The notes under the pieces are model-generated. The model did not search any database and had not been told where the DNA came from. It was given only the letters and a program-made list of their open reading frames with translations. A DNA stretch of 64,000 nucleotides from Anammoximicrobium sp964486845 (GTDB lineage: Bacteria > Planctomycetota > Planctomycetia > Pirellulales > Pirellulaceae), in contig CAZAQY010000005.1 in assembly GCA_964486845.1 (NCBI GenBank), positions 1 to 64,000 on the forward strand, given 5' to 3'. Shown piece after piece: positions 42,101-50,178 of this stretch; the first letter of the stretch is position 1; each line of letters begins with the position of its first letter. A program made the translations under genes and the position numbers.

Positions 42101-44187
42101 GCGACTGGCGAGGCGAGGCGACGATCCTCCCGCCGCGCCTGGCCTACGAACCGAACGACCGTTACAACGGCGCGCCGACGGTGCGCTGGTGCGGCCTCGA
42201 GGTTCCCCGGTTGTGGCGCTGCGGCAATCGCGGCAACGTGGCTTCCGTCCTGATCGAAAAGCCCGCCCGCGGGGACTTCTTGCCGATTGTCGACGGCGGC
42301 TTCAGCCTCCAATACAGCCCTCTGATGGAATACCGCGAAGACCGCGGCATGGTGTTGTTCTGCCAGTTGGATGTGACCGGGCGCACGGAGGACGATCCGG
42401 CGGCCCGCCAGGTGGTCCGGAATCTGCTGGGCTACGTGTCATCCTGGAAACCCTGCCCGCGTCGCCAGGCCGTGTATGTGGGCGATCCGCGCGGCAAAAC
42501 GCACTTCGAATCGGCCGGGGTGTCACTCAAACCCTATGAGGGCGGCAAGCTGACCGGTGATCAGGTCCTTGTCGTCGCTCCTGGCGCTGGGGCGACGCTG
42601 GCCCCGCGCGCTCCGGACGTGGCCCAATTTCTGAAGGCGGGGGGGCATATTCTTGGGCTGGAACTCGATGCCCAAGAGGCGAACAAGTTCCTGCCGTCGC
42701 CGGTGCGGACGAAGAACCAGGAGCACATCGCCGCGTGTTTCGAGCCGCCTGGCGCTGATTCTCTGCTGGCCGGAGTTGGGCCGGCGGACGTCCACAACCG
42801 CGCCCCACGCGAACTGCCGCTCGTCTCCGGCGGCGCTTGTGTCGCCGGCAACGGCGTGCTGGCCCAGCCGGAGGGCATGAACGTCGTCCTTTGTCAGCTT
42901 GCGCCCTGGAACGTCAGCCGCGCGCAGGGCGCGTCACCGTCCTTCACCGTCGTTGGCCCCTCGTCCAGACAAGCCCGAAGCGCCAGCGAGGGGACGGCGG
43001 CCAGCGAAACCCGAAGCGCCAGCGAGGAATCAATATCCCTCGACGGCAACCACGCCGCGCTCCTGACCATGGGCACCGCCCCGTATGCCCAGTTCGGACA
43101 GAAGCTGAACGTCGGGCAAGTCGGCAAGACATACACTCTGGCCGCCTTTGTCAAGAGCGCCGGCGAACCGGTCCGCGCGCGTCTGGAGGTGGAGCGGGCC
43201 GGCAGACCCTGGGATCGGGCCGCGCGCGGCGAGGACATCGAGGTTGGCCCCGACCCATGGACCGAACTGCACGTCACGTTCACCGTGGAGAAACCTTTCC
43301 CGGAGGGCTGGCAAGCCTACCTGCACTGCGAGCAGGAAGGCGGCCGATTGCGCGTTGACTCGTTCCGGATGTACGAGGGCAAATACGTTCCGGGGCGGCC
43401 CAACGCGCAGGCTCCCGCGCGGGACAGTCAAGAACTGTTTGCCAATCCGAGTTTCGAGGCCGGCACGAACCCGTGGTCCTTCACTTGGCCCACCGAGCAG
43501 CACAACATCCGCCGCACCTACCGCCGAACTTCGTTCCTGGTGGCCCGCCTGCTGGCCAACATGGGCGTCAGCGGCGACACGCCGCTGCTGGCCCGCTTCG
43601 CCACGCCGGCCAGCGGCGTGGCCCGCGAGTCGGTGGTCCGCAACGGCGACTTCCGTCAAGCCAAAGATCCGGCCGGAATGCCGGATCACTGGCAGTTCAG
43701 TACCGGCGCCAAGCAAGCGACGTGTGTGCTGGAACCTATCGCACCGGGTGCATCTCAGCCGTGTCTGCGGATCACCTGTCCCGGCTTTGGCGACCGGGAC
43801 CGCGGCAGCGTGATGCTGGCCCAAGTCGACGTTCCCGTGGAAGCGGGCCAGTGGTACCGCATCTCGCTGCGGGCCAAGGGGTCCGGGCTCGAACGCGGCG
43901 GCGTGACGCTCGCCCTGCAAAGCACCGTCACGTGGACATCGCTGTTCGAGTACCAACGTTTCGTTCCGCGAGAGCCGTGGAAGGAGTTCACCTTCCTGGT
44001 TCAGGCCAAGGCGACGGCGACGAACAAGACGCGACTCCAGATCTGGCACGGCTTGGCGGGGACGCTGTGGCTGGCCGACGTGCGCGTGGCCCCCTGCGAC
44101 CCGCCCGCCGAGGGTCGCTGGACCAGCGGCTTGTACGTTGACCAGCCGCAGGAATGGGACGACCCCTATCGCTTCTTCCGGTGGTAG
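39196..44187 (+). CDS. Very large secreted GH2-like glycoside hydrolase with C-terminal binding domains
   Basis: The protein has 1,663 residues. The signal peptide MNGHCRFWTVVVIVSAIW... ends after CEA. A GH2 sugar-binding jelly roll spans about 30-230 (INGLWQWQP...SWKDERLSGVTAAWYQRQI...SYAVVYLDGKRVG). The immunoglobulin-like domain follows, then a TIM barrel at about 335-700 (YLNGSRIFLSAVPLDN, NYSCQPGAHLSF, VMYSTSHNATGYNED and FFACEYGAPFMWDW, with a candidate catalytic Glu). The usual GH2 NE pair is not obvious, so specificity and activity are uncertain. Around 900-1250 comes a GATase-like region (KIALFDPQGQTGKLF). Two carbohydrate-binding-like domains sit around 1290-1400 and 1470-1640. A dispersed repeat is inserted in frame at 42974-43027. 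Confidence 0.85.
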   Translation: MNGHCRFWTVVVIVSAIWLIQSVCEAQVAASLPEGVKAVWDLAKADRATTPTRERVCINGLWQWQPADATSDRVPAGDWGYFKVPAAWPGITDYMQKDFQTVYPHPSWKDERLSGVTAAWYQRQITIPAGWTGRRIAVQAEYLNSYAVVYLDGKRVGEMRFPAGELDLTAVCRPGATHVLSALVVAMPLKGVRLSYNDSNAAREVQGSVARRGLCGDVYLAATPAGAHVADSKVDTSVRKGRITFEAALQDLATDAPYTLRAQVSDKGQEVKTFTSKPFRASDLRDGRIVLAEKWLPEKLWDTHTPQNTYQYSISLLDAQGEALDVTSPVPFGFREFWIDGRDFYLNGSRIFLSAVPLDNAQIGAALASYDGARESLKRLRSFGINFVYTHNYSCQPGAHLSFAEILRAADDVGMLVSLSQPHFGDYDWQTSDADQTNDYARHAEFYVRMAQPHPSVVMYSTSHNATGYNEDMNPDLIDGIYDERSPWAMNNVRRALRAEAIIQRLDPGRIVYHHSSGNLSSMHTSNFYPNFVPIQELSDWFEHWATQGVKPFFACEYGAPFMWDWAMYRGWFKGHREFGSAVVPWDFCLAEWNAQFLGDAAFRISDQEKRNIRWEAGRFRSGSLWHRWDYPHQLGSSDFDERYPVLAKYLTDNWRAFRTWGVSAISPWEHHVLWKLRPGMDRNRRVELTTDWERLQRPGFSPDYLEERYERMDLAYEPSDWVATPGAEAMYRNNRPLLAYLAGKPARFTSQDHNFLPGETVEKQIVVINNSRLPVTCAWSWSLALPQPVGDTQEVRVETGQQARIPLCAPVPKNLPPGSYELTMTARFRTVSNGTGEDVETQKDQFTIHVLPPVAACESALKIALFDPQGQTGKLFESLGVRCQGVEANADLSGYDLLIIGKAALTADGPAPDIRRVPDGLKVLVFEQTSEALEKRLGFRVHEYGLRNVFRRISDHPVLSGLDDDHLRDWRGEATILPPRLAYEPNDRYNGAPTVRWCGLEVPRLWRCGNRGNVASVLIEKPARGDFLPIVDGGFSLQYSPLMEYREDRGMVLFCQLDVTGRTEDDPAARQVVRNLLGYVSSWKPCPRRQAVYVGDPRGKTHFESAGVSLKPYEGGKLTGDQVLVVAPGAGATLAPRAPDVAQFLKAGGHILGLELDAQEANKFLPSPVRTKNQEHIAACFEPPGADSLLAGVGPADVHNRAPRELPLVSGGACVAGNGVLAQPEGMNVVLCQLAPWNVSRAQGASPSFTVVGPSSRQARSASEGTAASETRSASEESISLDGNHAALLTMGTAPYAQFGQKLNVGQVGKTYTLAAFVKSAGEPVRARLEVERAGRPWDRAARGEDIEVGPDPWTELHVTFTVEKPFPEGWQAYLHCEQEGGRLRVDSFRMYEGKYVPGRPNAQAPARDSQELFANPSFEAGTNPWSFTWPTEQHNIRRTYRRTSFLVARLLANMGVSGDTPLLARFATPASGVARESVVRNGDFRQAKDPAGMPDHWQFSTGAKQATCVLEPIAPGASQPCLRITCPGFGDRDRGSVMLAQVDVPVEAGQWYRISLRAKGSGLERGGVTLALQSTVTWTSLFEYQRFVPREPWKEFTFLVQAKATATNKTRLQIWHGLAGTLWLADVRVAPCDPPAEGRWTSGLYVDQPQEWDDPYRFFRW
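42974..43027 (+). repeat. Two copies of CCCGAAGCGCCAGCGAGG inside the GH2-like gene
   Basis: Copies are at 42974-42991 and 43010-43027 with a 36-nt period, a multiple of three. They encode ARSASEGTAASE-TRSASEES, unlike the surrounding protein. The unit is a common short repeat in planctomycete genomes as far as I know, which suggests insertion without loss of frame. Confidence 0.7.
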
Positions 44188-44191
44188 GTCG

Positions 44192-45526
44192 CTACTCCAA
44201 TTTCCACGGGCTGCGGTACTCGTAATGCAGCAGATGGTTGGCGTCCTGGTTGTTGGTGATCTTCTCCTGCTCGGCGTCCCATTCGAGTCTCAGGCCGGTG
44301 GCCAGCGAGATGTTGGCCAGCAGGCTGTAGGTGGTCGAGCGGTGGCCGATCTCGACGTCTCCGTTGGGGGTCGCGCGGGACTTGATGCAGTCCAGGAAGT
44401 TGCGGGCGTGCAGCGAGGTGAGCGACAGGTTCTTGTTGCCGCTCTTCGACGGCGTTTCATCGCTGGCCTTCAGCTGCACCGGCTCGATCCGCGGCTTGCG
44501 GTCCTGGAACTGCCCGCCCCGCTCGGGAATCACGTCGATCAGGTCGTCGCGGAGATAGGCCGTCCCCAGGGTGCCGCGGAGTTCGGCAAAGGCGTTTTGG
44601 GCCATCGCCGGGTTGCCGCAGGTTTCGTACTGTCCAAACATGACCAGCCGGCCCGCCGGGCATTGAAAAACCACCTGCATGGTGTCGGGGATGGTGCGGT
44701 CGTCGTCCACGGCGAACCGGCCGCCCATGGCGCAGATCGAGGCCGGCGCCAGGTCGCCCGTCATCCAGCGGATCATGTCCAGGAAGTGGACTCCCTGGTT
44801 GGCCACCTGCGACGAATACAGATCCCACCAGCGGAACTTGTACGGCGCGATGGTCGCCTGGTAGGGCCGCAGGGGGCGTGGGCCGAGCCACATCTCCCAG
44901 TCCAAGTCCGCGGGCGGGTCGCTGGGCGGAGCCTTGCCGATTCCATCGGGATACATGTTGCTCAGTTGGTAGCAGCGGCACACCGTGACTTTGCCCAGCT
45001 TGTCGGCCTGGACGAAGGCGGCCCCGCGGGCGTACAGCGGCGACGAGCGGCGATGAATCCCGACCTGGACGACGCGCTTGTTCCGCCGCGCTGCCTCCAC
45101 CATGCGACGGCCCTCGAAAACCGTGATCGACAGCGGTTTTTCGACGTAGACGTCTTTCCCCGCATCGCAGGCTGCAATCGTCTGGATGGCGTGCCAGTGG
45201 TCGGGCGTGGCGATGACCACCGCGTCGAGGTCCTTGCGGTCGATCAGCTTGCGGAAATCGCCGCACGTGTCGGCCTTGCCGCCGACCCGCTCCTTGGCCT
45301 TCTGGAGCGTCGTTTGACTCACGTCGCACAGCGCCGCCACCTCCATGTCCGGGTGGTCCAGGAACGCGCCCAGCAGTTGCCCTCCCCGGTTGGCGACGCC
45401 GATGAAGCCGAGCCGGACGCGGTCGTTGGCTCCCAGCACCTTTTGCCTCTGGGCCGCGGTCAGAGTAATCGCCGCCGCAGCACCCGCTTTGGCAAACGTC
45501 CGTCGAGTGATCTTCGTATCTGGCAT
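44192..45526 (-). CDS. Tat-exported Gfo/Idh/MocA-family oxidoreductase (2)
   Basis: The 444-residue protein has a twin-arginine start (MPDTKITRRTFAKAGAAAA), a Rossmann motif LGFIGVANRGGQ, DAVVIATPDHWHAIQT, the intact EKP (YVEKPLSITVFEG) and the substrate-side His in NQGVHFLDMIRW. It ends PWKLE. These enzymes use NAD(P) tightly and act on sugars or inositols, but the exact substrate cannot be read. ATG 45526 has GGGAGA upstream and starts directly before the Tat motif. Its 3' end lies 4 nt from the GH2-like gene, in convergent orientation. Confidence 0.94.
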   Translation of the reverse strand: MPDTKITRRTFAKAGAAAAITLTAAQRQKVLGANDRVRLGFIGVANRGGQLLGAFLDHPDMEVAALCDVSQTTLQKAKERVGGKADTCGDFRKLIDRKDLDAVVIATPDHWHAIQTIAACDAGKDVYVEKPLSITVFEGRRMVEAARRNKRVVQVGIHRRSSPLYARGAAFVQADKLGKVTVCRCYQLSNMYPDGIGKAPPSDPPADLDWEMWLGPRPLRPYQATIAPYKFRWWDLYSSQVANQGVHFLDMIRWMTGDLAPASICAMGGRFAVDDDRTIPDTMQVVFQCPAGRLVMFGQYETCGNPAMAQNAFAELRGTLGTAYLRDDLIDVIPERGGQFQDRKPRIEPVQLKASDETPSKSGNKNLSLTSLHARNFLDCIKSRATPNGDVEIGHRSTTYSLLANISLATGLRLEWDAEQEKITNNQDANHLLHYEYRSPWKLE

Positions 45527-45946
45527 GGTTGTCTCCCTGGCTTTGAACAAGTTGAGTCGGTGTTCCTGATTCCGGTGAACTCGAAACAAATCCGAACCGA
45601 TCGTGCCGACCATCGTACCACATCTCGGCGGACGCAATCAGGGTCCGTGAAAATACACCGTAAACCATCGGACCATCGCATCCGGTTTTCGAGTCTCACT
45701 TCGGCGAACGCTGGTCGTTAGCCACCGGTTCCTTGGATGCTGGCGGCCGCCTGCTGTGCGGAGCCGTTGCGTAACTGATACGGTTGATCGAAATCCAAAC
45801 GACGTCCCGGAAGAGTTCCCTCAAGTCGCTCGCCCATTCTGGGCGATAAATGTCGGATGCAGGGACCATCCGCCCGCGAAGGTTCCTCTTGACGACGTTC
45901 CGATGGGTTGGCATGATCCGCAGTCCGTCTTGAATCGGAGTCGCAC
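45527..45946. other. Divergent intergenic region; possible 72-codon minus-strand frame
   Basis: This separates the Gfo gene and the glycine-zipper gene. A minus frame 45696-45914 (MPTHRNVVKRNLRGRM...) is open but has no ribosome-binding site or homology that I recognise. No RNA or repeat is seen. Confidence 0.4.
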
Positions 45947-46594
45947 ATGAACACAAAACTGCTGGTTCTGCTGTCCGTGCTGTCACTTGTTTCGTCCACC
46001 TGTTTTGGGCAATGGCCGTACGAGCATCGCGACCGCGGCTTGGTCTTGGGGGCCTTGCTGGGGGGAGTGACCGGCGGCGCCATCGGACACAACAACCACC
46101 AAACAGCAGAAGGCGCGCTGATCGGCGGGGCGGTGGGAGCCCTGGCCGGCGCGGCCATCGGCGATTCGGTGGATACCCAAATCGCTCGCAACCAGGCCAT
46201 GTACGAGCAGCGCGTGGCCGGCCAACTGACGCAGCAGGCCGTTACGGTTCAAGACGTGATTGGCATGAGCCAAGCCCGGCTCAGCGACAGCGTGATCGTG
46301 ACGCAGATCAAGACTCGCGGCGTCGCCACTCGACTCCAGTCCAACGATTTGATCCTGCTCGCCAACGCAGGCGTCAGCGACACGGTGATCACCGCCATGC
46401 AGACCGCTCCCCTGGCCGTCGCCGCGGCTGCCCCCCCGACCTCCAGCGTGATTGTCCGCGAACACTACTACGCGCCGCCCGTGTATGTGGCCCCCGTCTA
46501 CCCGCCCTGGCATCACGGTCCGTATTGGCACCATCCGGGACCCCCTTGCCGGCCCGGACCGAGCGTACACTGGGGCCTGTCGATCCGCCATTGA
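45947..46594 (+). CDS. Exported glycine-zipper protein
   Basis: The 215-residue protein begins with a signal peptide (MNTKLLVLLSVLSLVSSTCFG). A glycine-zipper pair follows at about residues 35-75 (GALLGGVTGGAIGHNNH...GALIGGAVGALAGAAIGD), which favours tight helix packing in or against a membrane. The middle carries VQDVIGMSQARLSDSVIVTQIK and repeats of the same SDTVI style. The tail is rich in Tyr, His and Pro (HYYAPPVYVAPVYPPWHH). The family is widespread in planctomycetes; function is unknown. It lies 166 nt upstream of the channel operon on the same strand, but nothing proves linkage. Confidence 0.85.
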   Translation: MNTKLLVLLSVLSLVSSTCFGQWPYEHRDRGLVLGALLGGVTGGAIGHNNHQTAEGALIGGAVGALAGAAIGDSVDTQIARNQAMYEQRVAGQLTQQAVTVQDVIGMSQARLSDSVIVTQIKTRGVATRLQSNDLILLANAGVSDTVITAMQTAPLAVAAAAPPTSSVIVREHYYAPPVYVAPVYPPWHHGPYWHHPGPPCRPGPSVHWGLSIRH

Positions 46595-46760
46595 ACCGCC
46601 CCTGGGCGCGTCCCCCAGCAAGGAACGGGGACGGGGGACGGACTCGCATCGGCCAGCATTGTCGGGTGAGGTGCAGAGCGGCATCTTGCCCGCAATGGCT
46701 TTCTTTTTCGCGTTCGGTTCGGTAAAGTGAGGCCAGACAAACCGCACGCGAGGCCGGTCT

Positions 46761-48227
46761 ATGTATTTCAACTTCAGCTGCTCCAGTTGTGGCAAGACGC
46801 TCAAGGTGCGCGAGGAACTGGCCGGCCGCAAGGCCAAGTGCCCGTACTGCCGGGCCGCCATCAGTGTGCCCGAGCAATCCACAACCGAAAGCGCCGTCCG
46901 AGAGGAAGCCGAACCCGGCGCCGCAGGTCCGGATGCAGCGGCGACGGAGCGCGGCGAGAGCCCGGCGCCCGGAGCACCGGACGGCAGGCCGGTAGGGCCG
47001 TCGGACGCCAAGCCATCCGTTCCTGAGATCGCGGTCGGTCCAAGAATCAGCCCGCCCGCCATGCCCGGCCGTCCACGCACGGGGCCCCGGCCCGCCGCCG
47101 GCCGAAAGAAACGTTCGACCAGCGAAACCGACGACGGCACGAACGCGAGTCTGCTCTGGACGTCGCTGATCGGCTTGGGCGCAACGGTCATGTTCTATCT
47201 GTTCTTGCTGCCGCTCCCCTCGATGTACTTCCGCGACTTGTTCTATGAACGCGGCTGGGTGACTGTGGCCGAGGCGTTCCTGATGTTTTGGTCTGTGGCG
47301 ATCTTGGTCCTGAAGTGGTTCAAGTTGCGGCGGCAGCGCGAATCCATGCTCTTCGATCTGCTTCCCGAAGGCATCAGCCGTGACATCACCGTCGAAAATG
47401 TCGAGCAGTTCGCCTCGACCATCCGCGATCTGCCGGTGAATCCCAACGCCAGCTTCCTGGTCCAACGGGTCCTGCGCGGGCTGGAGCACTTCACGGTCCG
47501 CCGCAGCGCTTCCGAAGTTTCGACCGTGCTGGCGTCCCAATCCGAGTTGGACAGCCACTCGGTCGGTTCCAGTTACGCGCTGCTGAACGTATTCATTTGG
47601 GCCATCCCGATCCTGGGGTTCATCGGCACCGTGATGGGCCTGGGAACGGCCGTGGGCAGCCTGGGAGTCCAAGACACCAAGGACATCGAAGGCATCAAGG
47701 AATCGCTGGGAGCCATCACCGGCGGGCTGGGCGTGGCCTTCGACACCACGCTGGTGGCGCTGATGATGAGCCTGATGCTCAAGTTCCCCGCCAGCTCGCT
47801 GCAAAAGGCGGAGGAGGACTTGCTGAATTGGGTGGACGAGTACTGCAACGAGAACCTGCTCAAGCGGCTGAAGGAGGCCGGCGGCGAGCGGGTGCCGGAG
47901 CCGAGCGAAGTCGGCAAGATCATCCAACGCGCCATCGACCAGAATCTGGCCGAAGTCGTCGAACACGCGCGGAAGACCGTCAGAGAGATGAACGAGCAGA
48001 GTCGAGCGGCACAGCAGCAGTTGACCCAGATTGTCCGGGACTCCGCGGACACCGCCGCCGGCGCGGCGATTTCGCTGGCGGAGCATTTGAAGCTGCTGCA
48101 GCAAGCCGTCACCAACATGAATGAAGTGCTGGGCCAACTGGACGGCAAACAGGTGGTCATCCGGACGGCCGAGCGCCCGCGGCGGCGTTGGCGCTGGTTC
48201 GCCTCGCGGACGGACGATACGCAGTGA
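46761..48227 (+). CDS. MotA/TolQ/ExbB-like proton channel with N-terminal zinc ribbon and C-terminal helical tail
   Basis: The protein has 488 residues. A zinc ribbon with Cys7, 10, 27 and 30 (CSSCGKT...CPYC) opens it, then a Pro/Ala-rich linker to about 128. Four predicted membrane helices are at about 130-153, 166-187, 272-297 and 318-342. The last two carry the family core (SYALLNVFIWAIPILGFIGTV and TGGLGVAFDTTLVALMMS). A helical, charged tail follows at 345-470. This is the ion-conducting A subunit of a rotary or energy-transducing motor. The two ExbD-like genes follow at 18 and 6 nt, making a tight operon. No ligand receptor, TonB or OmpA-domain protein is adjacent, so it is not an obvious TonB or flagellar system. 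Confidence 0.88.
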   Translation: MYFNFSCSSCGKTLKVREELAGRKAKCPYCRAAISVPEQSTTESAVREEAEPGAAGPDAAATERGESPAPGAPDGRPVGPSDAKPSVPEIAVGPRISPPAMPGRPRTGPRPAAGRKKRSTSETDDGTNASLLWTSLIGLGATVMFYLFLLPLPSMYFRDLFYERGWVTVAEAFLMFWSVAILVLKWFKLRRQRESMLFDLLPEGISRDITVENVEQFASTIRDLPVNPNASFLVQRVLRGLEHFTVRRSASEVSTVLASQSELDSHSVGSSYALLNVFIWAIPILGFIGTVMGLGTAVGSLGVQDTKDIEGIKESLGAITGGLGVAFDTTLVALMMSLMLKFPASSLQKAEEDLLNWVDEYCNENLLKRLKEAGGERVPEPSEVGKIIQRAIDQNLAEVVEHARKTVREMNEQSRAAQQQLTQIVRDSADTAAGAAISLAEHLKLLQQAVTNMNEVLGQLDGKQVVIRTAERPRRRWRWFASRTDDTQ

Positions 48228-48245
48228 CATGGCCGGGTCGCAGTC

Positions 48246-49049
48246 ATGCCCAAACAAAAACTCGACGAATCCTTTTCCCTGTTCCCCTTCCTGGACATCA
48301 TGGCCAGCCTGATCGGCATCCTGGTGCTGCTGATCACGGCCGCCACGCTGGCCCAGATCAGCAAGGACCAGGAGGACACTTCCGATCCCCAGGCCGCGGC
48401 CAAAGCCCAGGCTCGGATCACCCAGTACCGCGCGGTCAGGAAACGGCTCACCGCGGACACGCCCAAGCAGCAGCAGTTGCAGGAACTGGTCGAGCAGGCC
48501 GAGGCCGCCCGCAAACAGCTGGAACAACTGCAGGCGGAGGTCAAGCGTCTGGCGGCGGAGCGGGTGGCGGCCCGGGATCAGGCCGAGAAACTGCCGCCGT
48601 TGCAGGCCGAGGCCGAGCGGCTGCAGAAACTGATCGAGGAAGCCGAACTGAAACTCAAGGAACTCCAACAGCAACTGGCGCAACTGCGCACCCTGCTGGC
48701 CAACCGCAAGGAAGCGGGTCAGTCGGAGATTCAGATCCTGCCCAGCGGCAGCGGGTACGATCTGACCCCGACCTTCGTCGAGTGCTCGGCCAACAGCGTC
48801 GTGCTCCATGACCGCCCGGAGCCCCTGCGGATTCCTGTCAGCCGGCTTTCCAGCCACGAAGCCTTCCTGCAACTGCTGGACAACGTCAAGCAGCAGCACA
48901 AAGGCACGCTGGTCTTCCTGGTCCGGCCGGACGGTGCGAGCACGTACCAGGTCGCCCGCAGCATCGCGCGCAGGCAGTACGTGACCAACGGCAAATTGGC
49001 CGTGGCCGGACAAGGCAAGCTGGACCTGTCCTTGTTTCAGAAAAAGTGA
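48246..49049 (+). CDS. ExbD/MotB-like B subunit (1), coiled-coil stalk
   Basis: The 267-residue protein has a short cytoplasmic tail, then one membrane helix at about 15-36 containing Asp17 (LFPFLDIMASLIGILVLLI), the expected proton-carrying aspartate. A long coiled coil spans about 70-165 (LQELVEQAEAARKQLEQLQ, AERLQKLIEEAELKLKELQ). The C-terminal domain at about 170-267 (SGYDLTPTFVECSANS, LVFLVRPDGASTYQVARSI) resembles no OmpA or TolR fold that I can name. It lies between the channel gene and the second B-subunit gene. It differs strongly from that neighbour, so the channel may use two non-identical partners. Confidence 0.8.
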   Translation: MPKQKLDESFSLFPFLDIMASLIGILVLLITAATLAQISKDQEDTSDPQAAAKAQARITQYRAVRKRLTADTPKQQQLQELVEQAEAARKQLEQLQAEVKRLAAERVAARDQAEKLPPLQAEAERLQKLIEEAELKLKELQQQLAQLRTLLANRKEAGQSEIQILPSGSGYDLTPTFVECSANSVVLHDRPEPLRIPVSRLSSHEAFLQLLDNVKQQHKGTLVFLVRPDGASTYQVARSIARRQYVTNGKLAVAGQGKLDLSLFQKK

Positions 49050-49055
49050 ACAACC

Positions 49056-50171
49056 ATGAAGTCACGCTCCGCGGCCACGGACCTGAACCTGGACTCGCTG
49101 ATGGACACGATCACGAATGTCGTCGGCATTCTGGTCCTGATCCTCGTGATGGTCACCCTGAACATCAAAAAGACCGTGGAACGGATTCGCGAGGAAGATC
49201 CCAGCCAGTTCGGCGTGAGCGAACAGATGCTGGCGGAGATCCAACAGCAAGCCCAGCAGCAGCGCGAGACCATCAAGGAGCTGCAGGTCAATGCTTTCGG
49301 CTTGGACGTCCAGTTAGAGCAGGACCGGACGGAGATCGAGCAGCAGAAGAAGCAACTGGAGGAACTTCGCCGCGACATGCCCCAGGTCAAGCCCCAGCCC
49401 GAGTCAGTGAAGGACTTGCAGAAGCTGGTGGAAGAGCGAAAAAAGAAGCAGGAGGAGCTTCAGGAGGAGTTGGCCAAGATCGACGCGGACCTGGAAACCG
49501 TCAAAGCCGAGTTGGGCCAGACGCCCGACATGGCGGCACCACCGCCGAAGATCGTCCGCTTGCCCAACCCCCGCGACGCGCCCAAGGGGGCGCAGCCGAT
49601 CCTGTTCGTCTGCCGCGAAGGCCGCCTGATGTTCTTCGACCCGGAGGAACTGAAAGAACGCGTCAAGAAACGCGTTCAGTTTCTGCTGCGGCCGCTGGTG
49701 GCCAAAGCGGGCGAGGGCGGCGAGATCGACTGCGAAAAGCTGGTCGCGACGTACAACAAGGACGCCCTTAGCGATCAGGAATTCCGCACGCGACTGGTGG
49801 TCGAGAACTTCAACCTGGTGCTGATCTACGAGTACCGTGGATCGGGCGAGGCGCCCGACCGGCTGCGCAACCCCTCGTCCCGCTTTCAGGCCGTCATCCG
49901 GCGCGTGGACCCGCAGAAAAACTACGCCCGCTTCCTGGTTTGGCCGGACAGTTTCGACGTGTACGTCGAGGCGCGGAACGTGTGCGACCAGCGCGGCGTG
50001 CTGGCGGGGTGGGAACCTTACACAGAGGATTACCAATGGAAAGTCTCGCTCGGCATCGCGGTGACCTGCCAGGGCAAACCCAAGCCGCCTCCCAAGCCGC
50101 CGGTCGACAAGACCGCCCCCGCGCCGCCGTCCCCACCCCCGCCGCCGCTGCCGAACGACGTGGTGGATTGA
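49056..50171 (+). CDS. ExbD/MotB-like B subunit (2), coiled-coil stalk and Pro-rich tail
   Basis: The 371-residue protein has one membrane helix at about 16-36 with Asp17 (NLDSLMDTITNVVGILVLIL), as in ExbD/MotB. A coiled coil spans about 45-150 (EEDPSQFGVSEQMLAEIQQ... to EELAKIDADLETVKAELGQ). A globular part follows at about 160-345 (PILFVCREGRLMFFDPEEL..., FQAVIRRVDPQKNYARFLVWP), and the last 25 residues are Pro-rich (PPKPPVDKTAPAPPSPP). It starts 6 nt after the previous gene, so the three genes are probably co-translated. No OmpA-type peptidoglycan-binding motif is visible. The Pro-rich end might contact other proteins or the wall. Confidence 0.82.
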   Translation: MKSRSAATDLNLDSLMDTITNVVGILVLILVMVTLNIKKTVERIREEDPSQFGVSEQMLAEIQQQAQQQRETIKELQVNAFGLDVQLEQDRTEIEQQKKQLEELRRDMPQVKPQPESVKDLQKLVEERKKKQEELQEELAKIDADLETVKAELGQTPDMAAPPPKIVRLPNPRDAPKGAQPILFVCREGRLMFFDPEELKERVKKRVQFLLRPLVAKAGEGGEIDCEKLVATYNKDALSDQEFRTRLVVENFNLVLIYEYRGSGEAPDRLRNPSSRFQAVIRRVDPQKNYARFLVWPDSFDVYVEARNVCDQRGVLAGWEPYTEDYQWKVSLGIAVTCQGKPKPPPKPPVDKTAPAPPSPPPPPLPNDVVD

Positions 50172-50178
50172 TCGGAGA

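Noticed and set aside
44138..45721. 527-codon plus-strand frame opposite Gfo oxidoreductase (2)
   Set aside because: The Tat signal, Rossmann motif and EKP are on the minus strand; this frame has none.
45696..45914. 72-codon minus-strand frame between Gfo (2) and the glycine-zipper gene
   Set aside because: The sequence is plausible but there is no ribosome-binding site, homology or conserved context to support it.
46389..49013. 874-codon minus-strand frame opposite the channel operon
   Set aside because: The opposite strand carries a zinc ribbon, four membrane helices and two ExbD-like proteins, so this frame is an artefact of codon bias.
46761..50171. Zorya (ZorA-ZorB) anti-phage defence system
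   Set aside because: A channel subunit with a C-terminal tail is similar in outline, but neither B subunit has an OmpA-type domain and no ZorC/D/E gene is adjacent.
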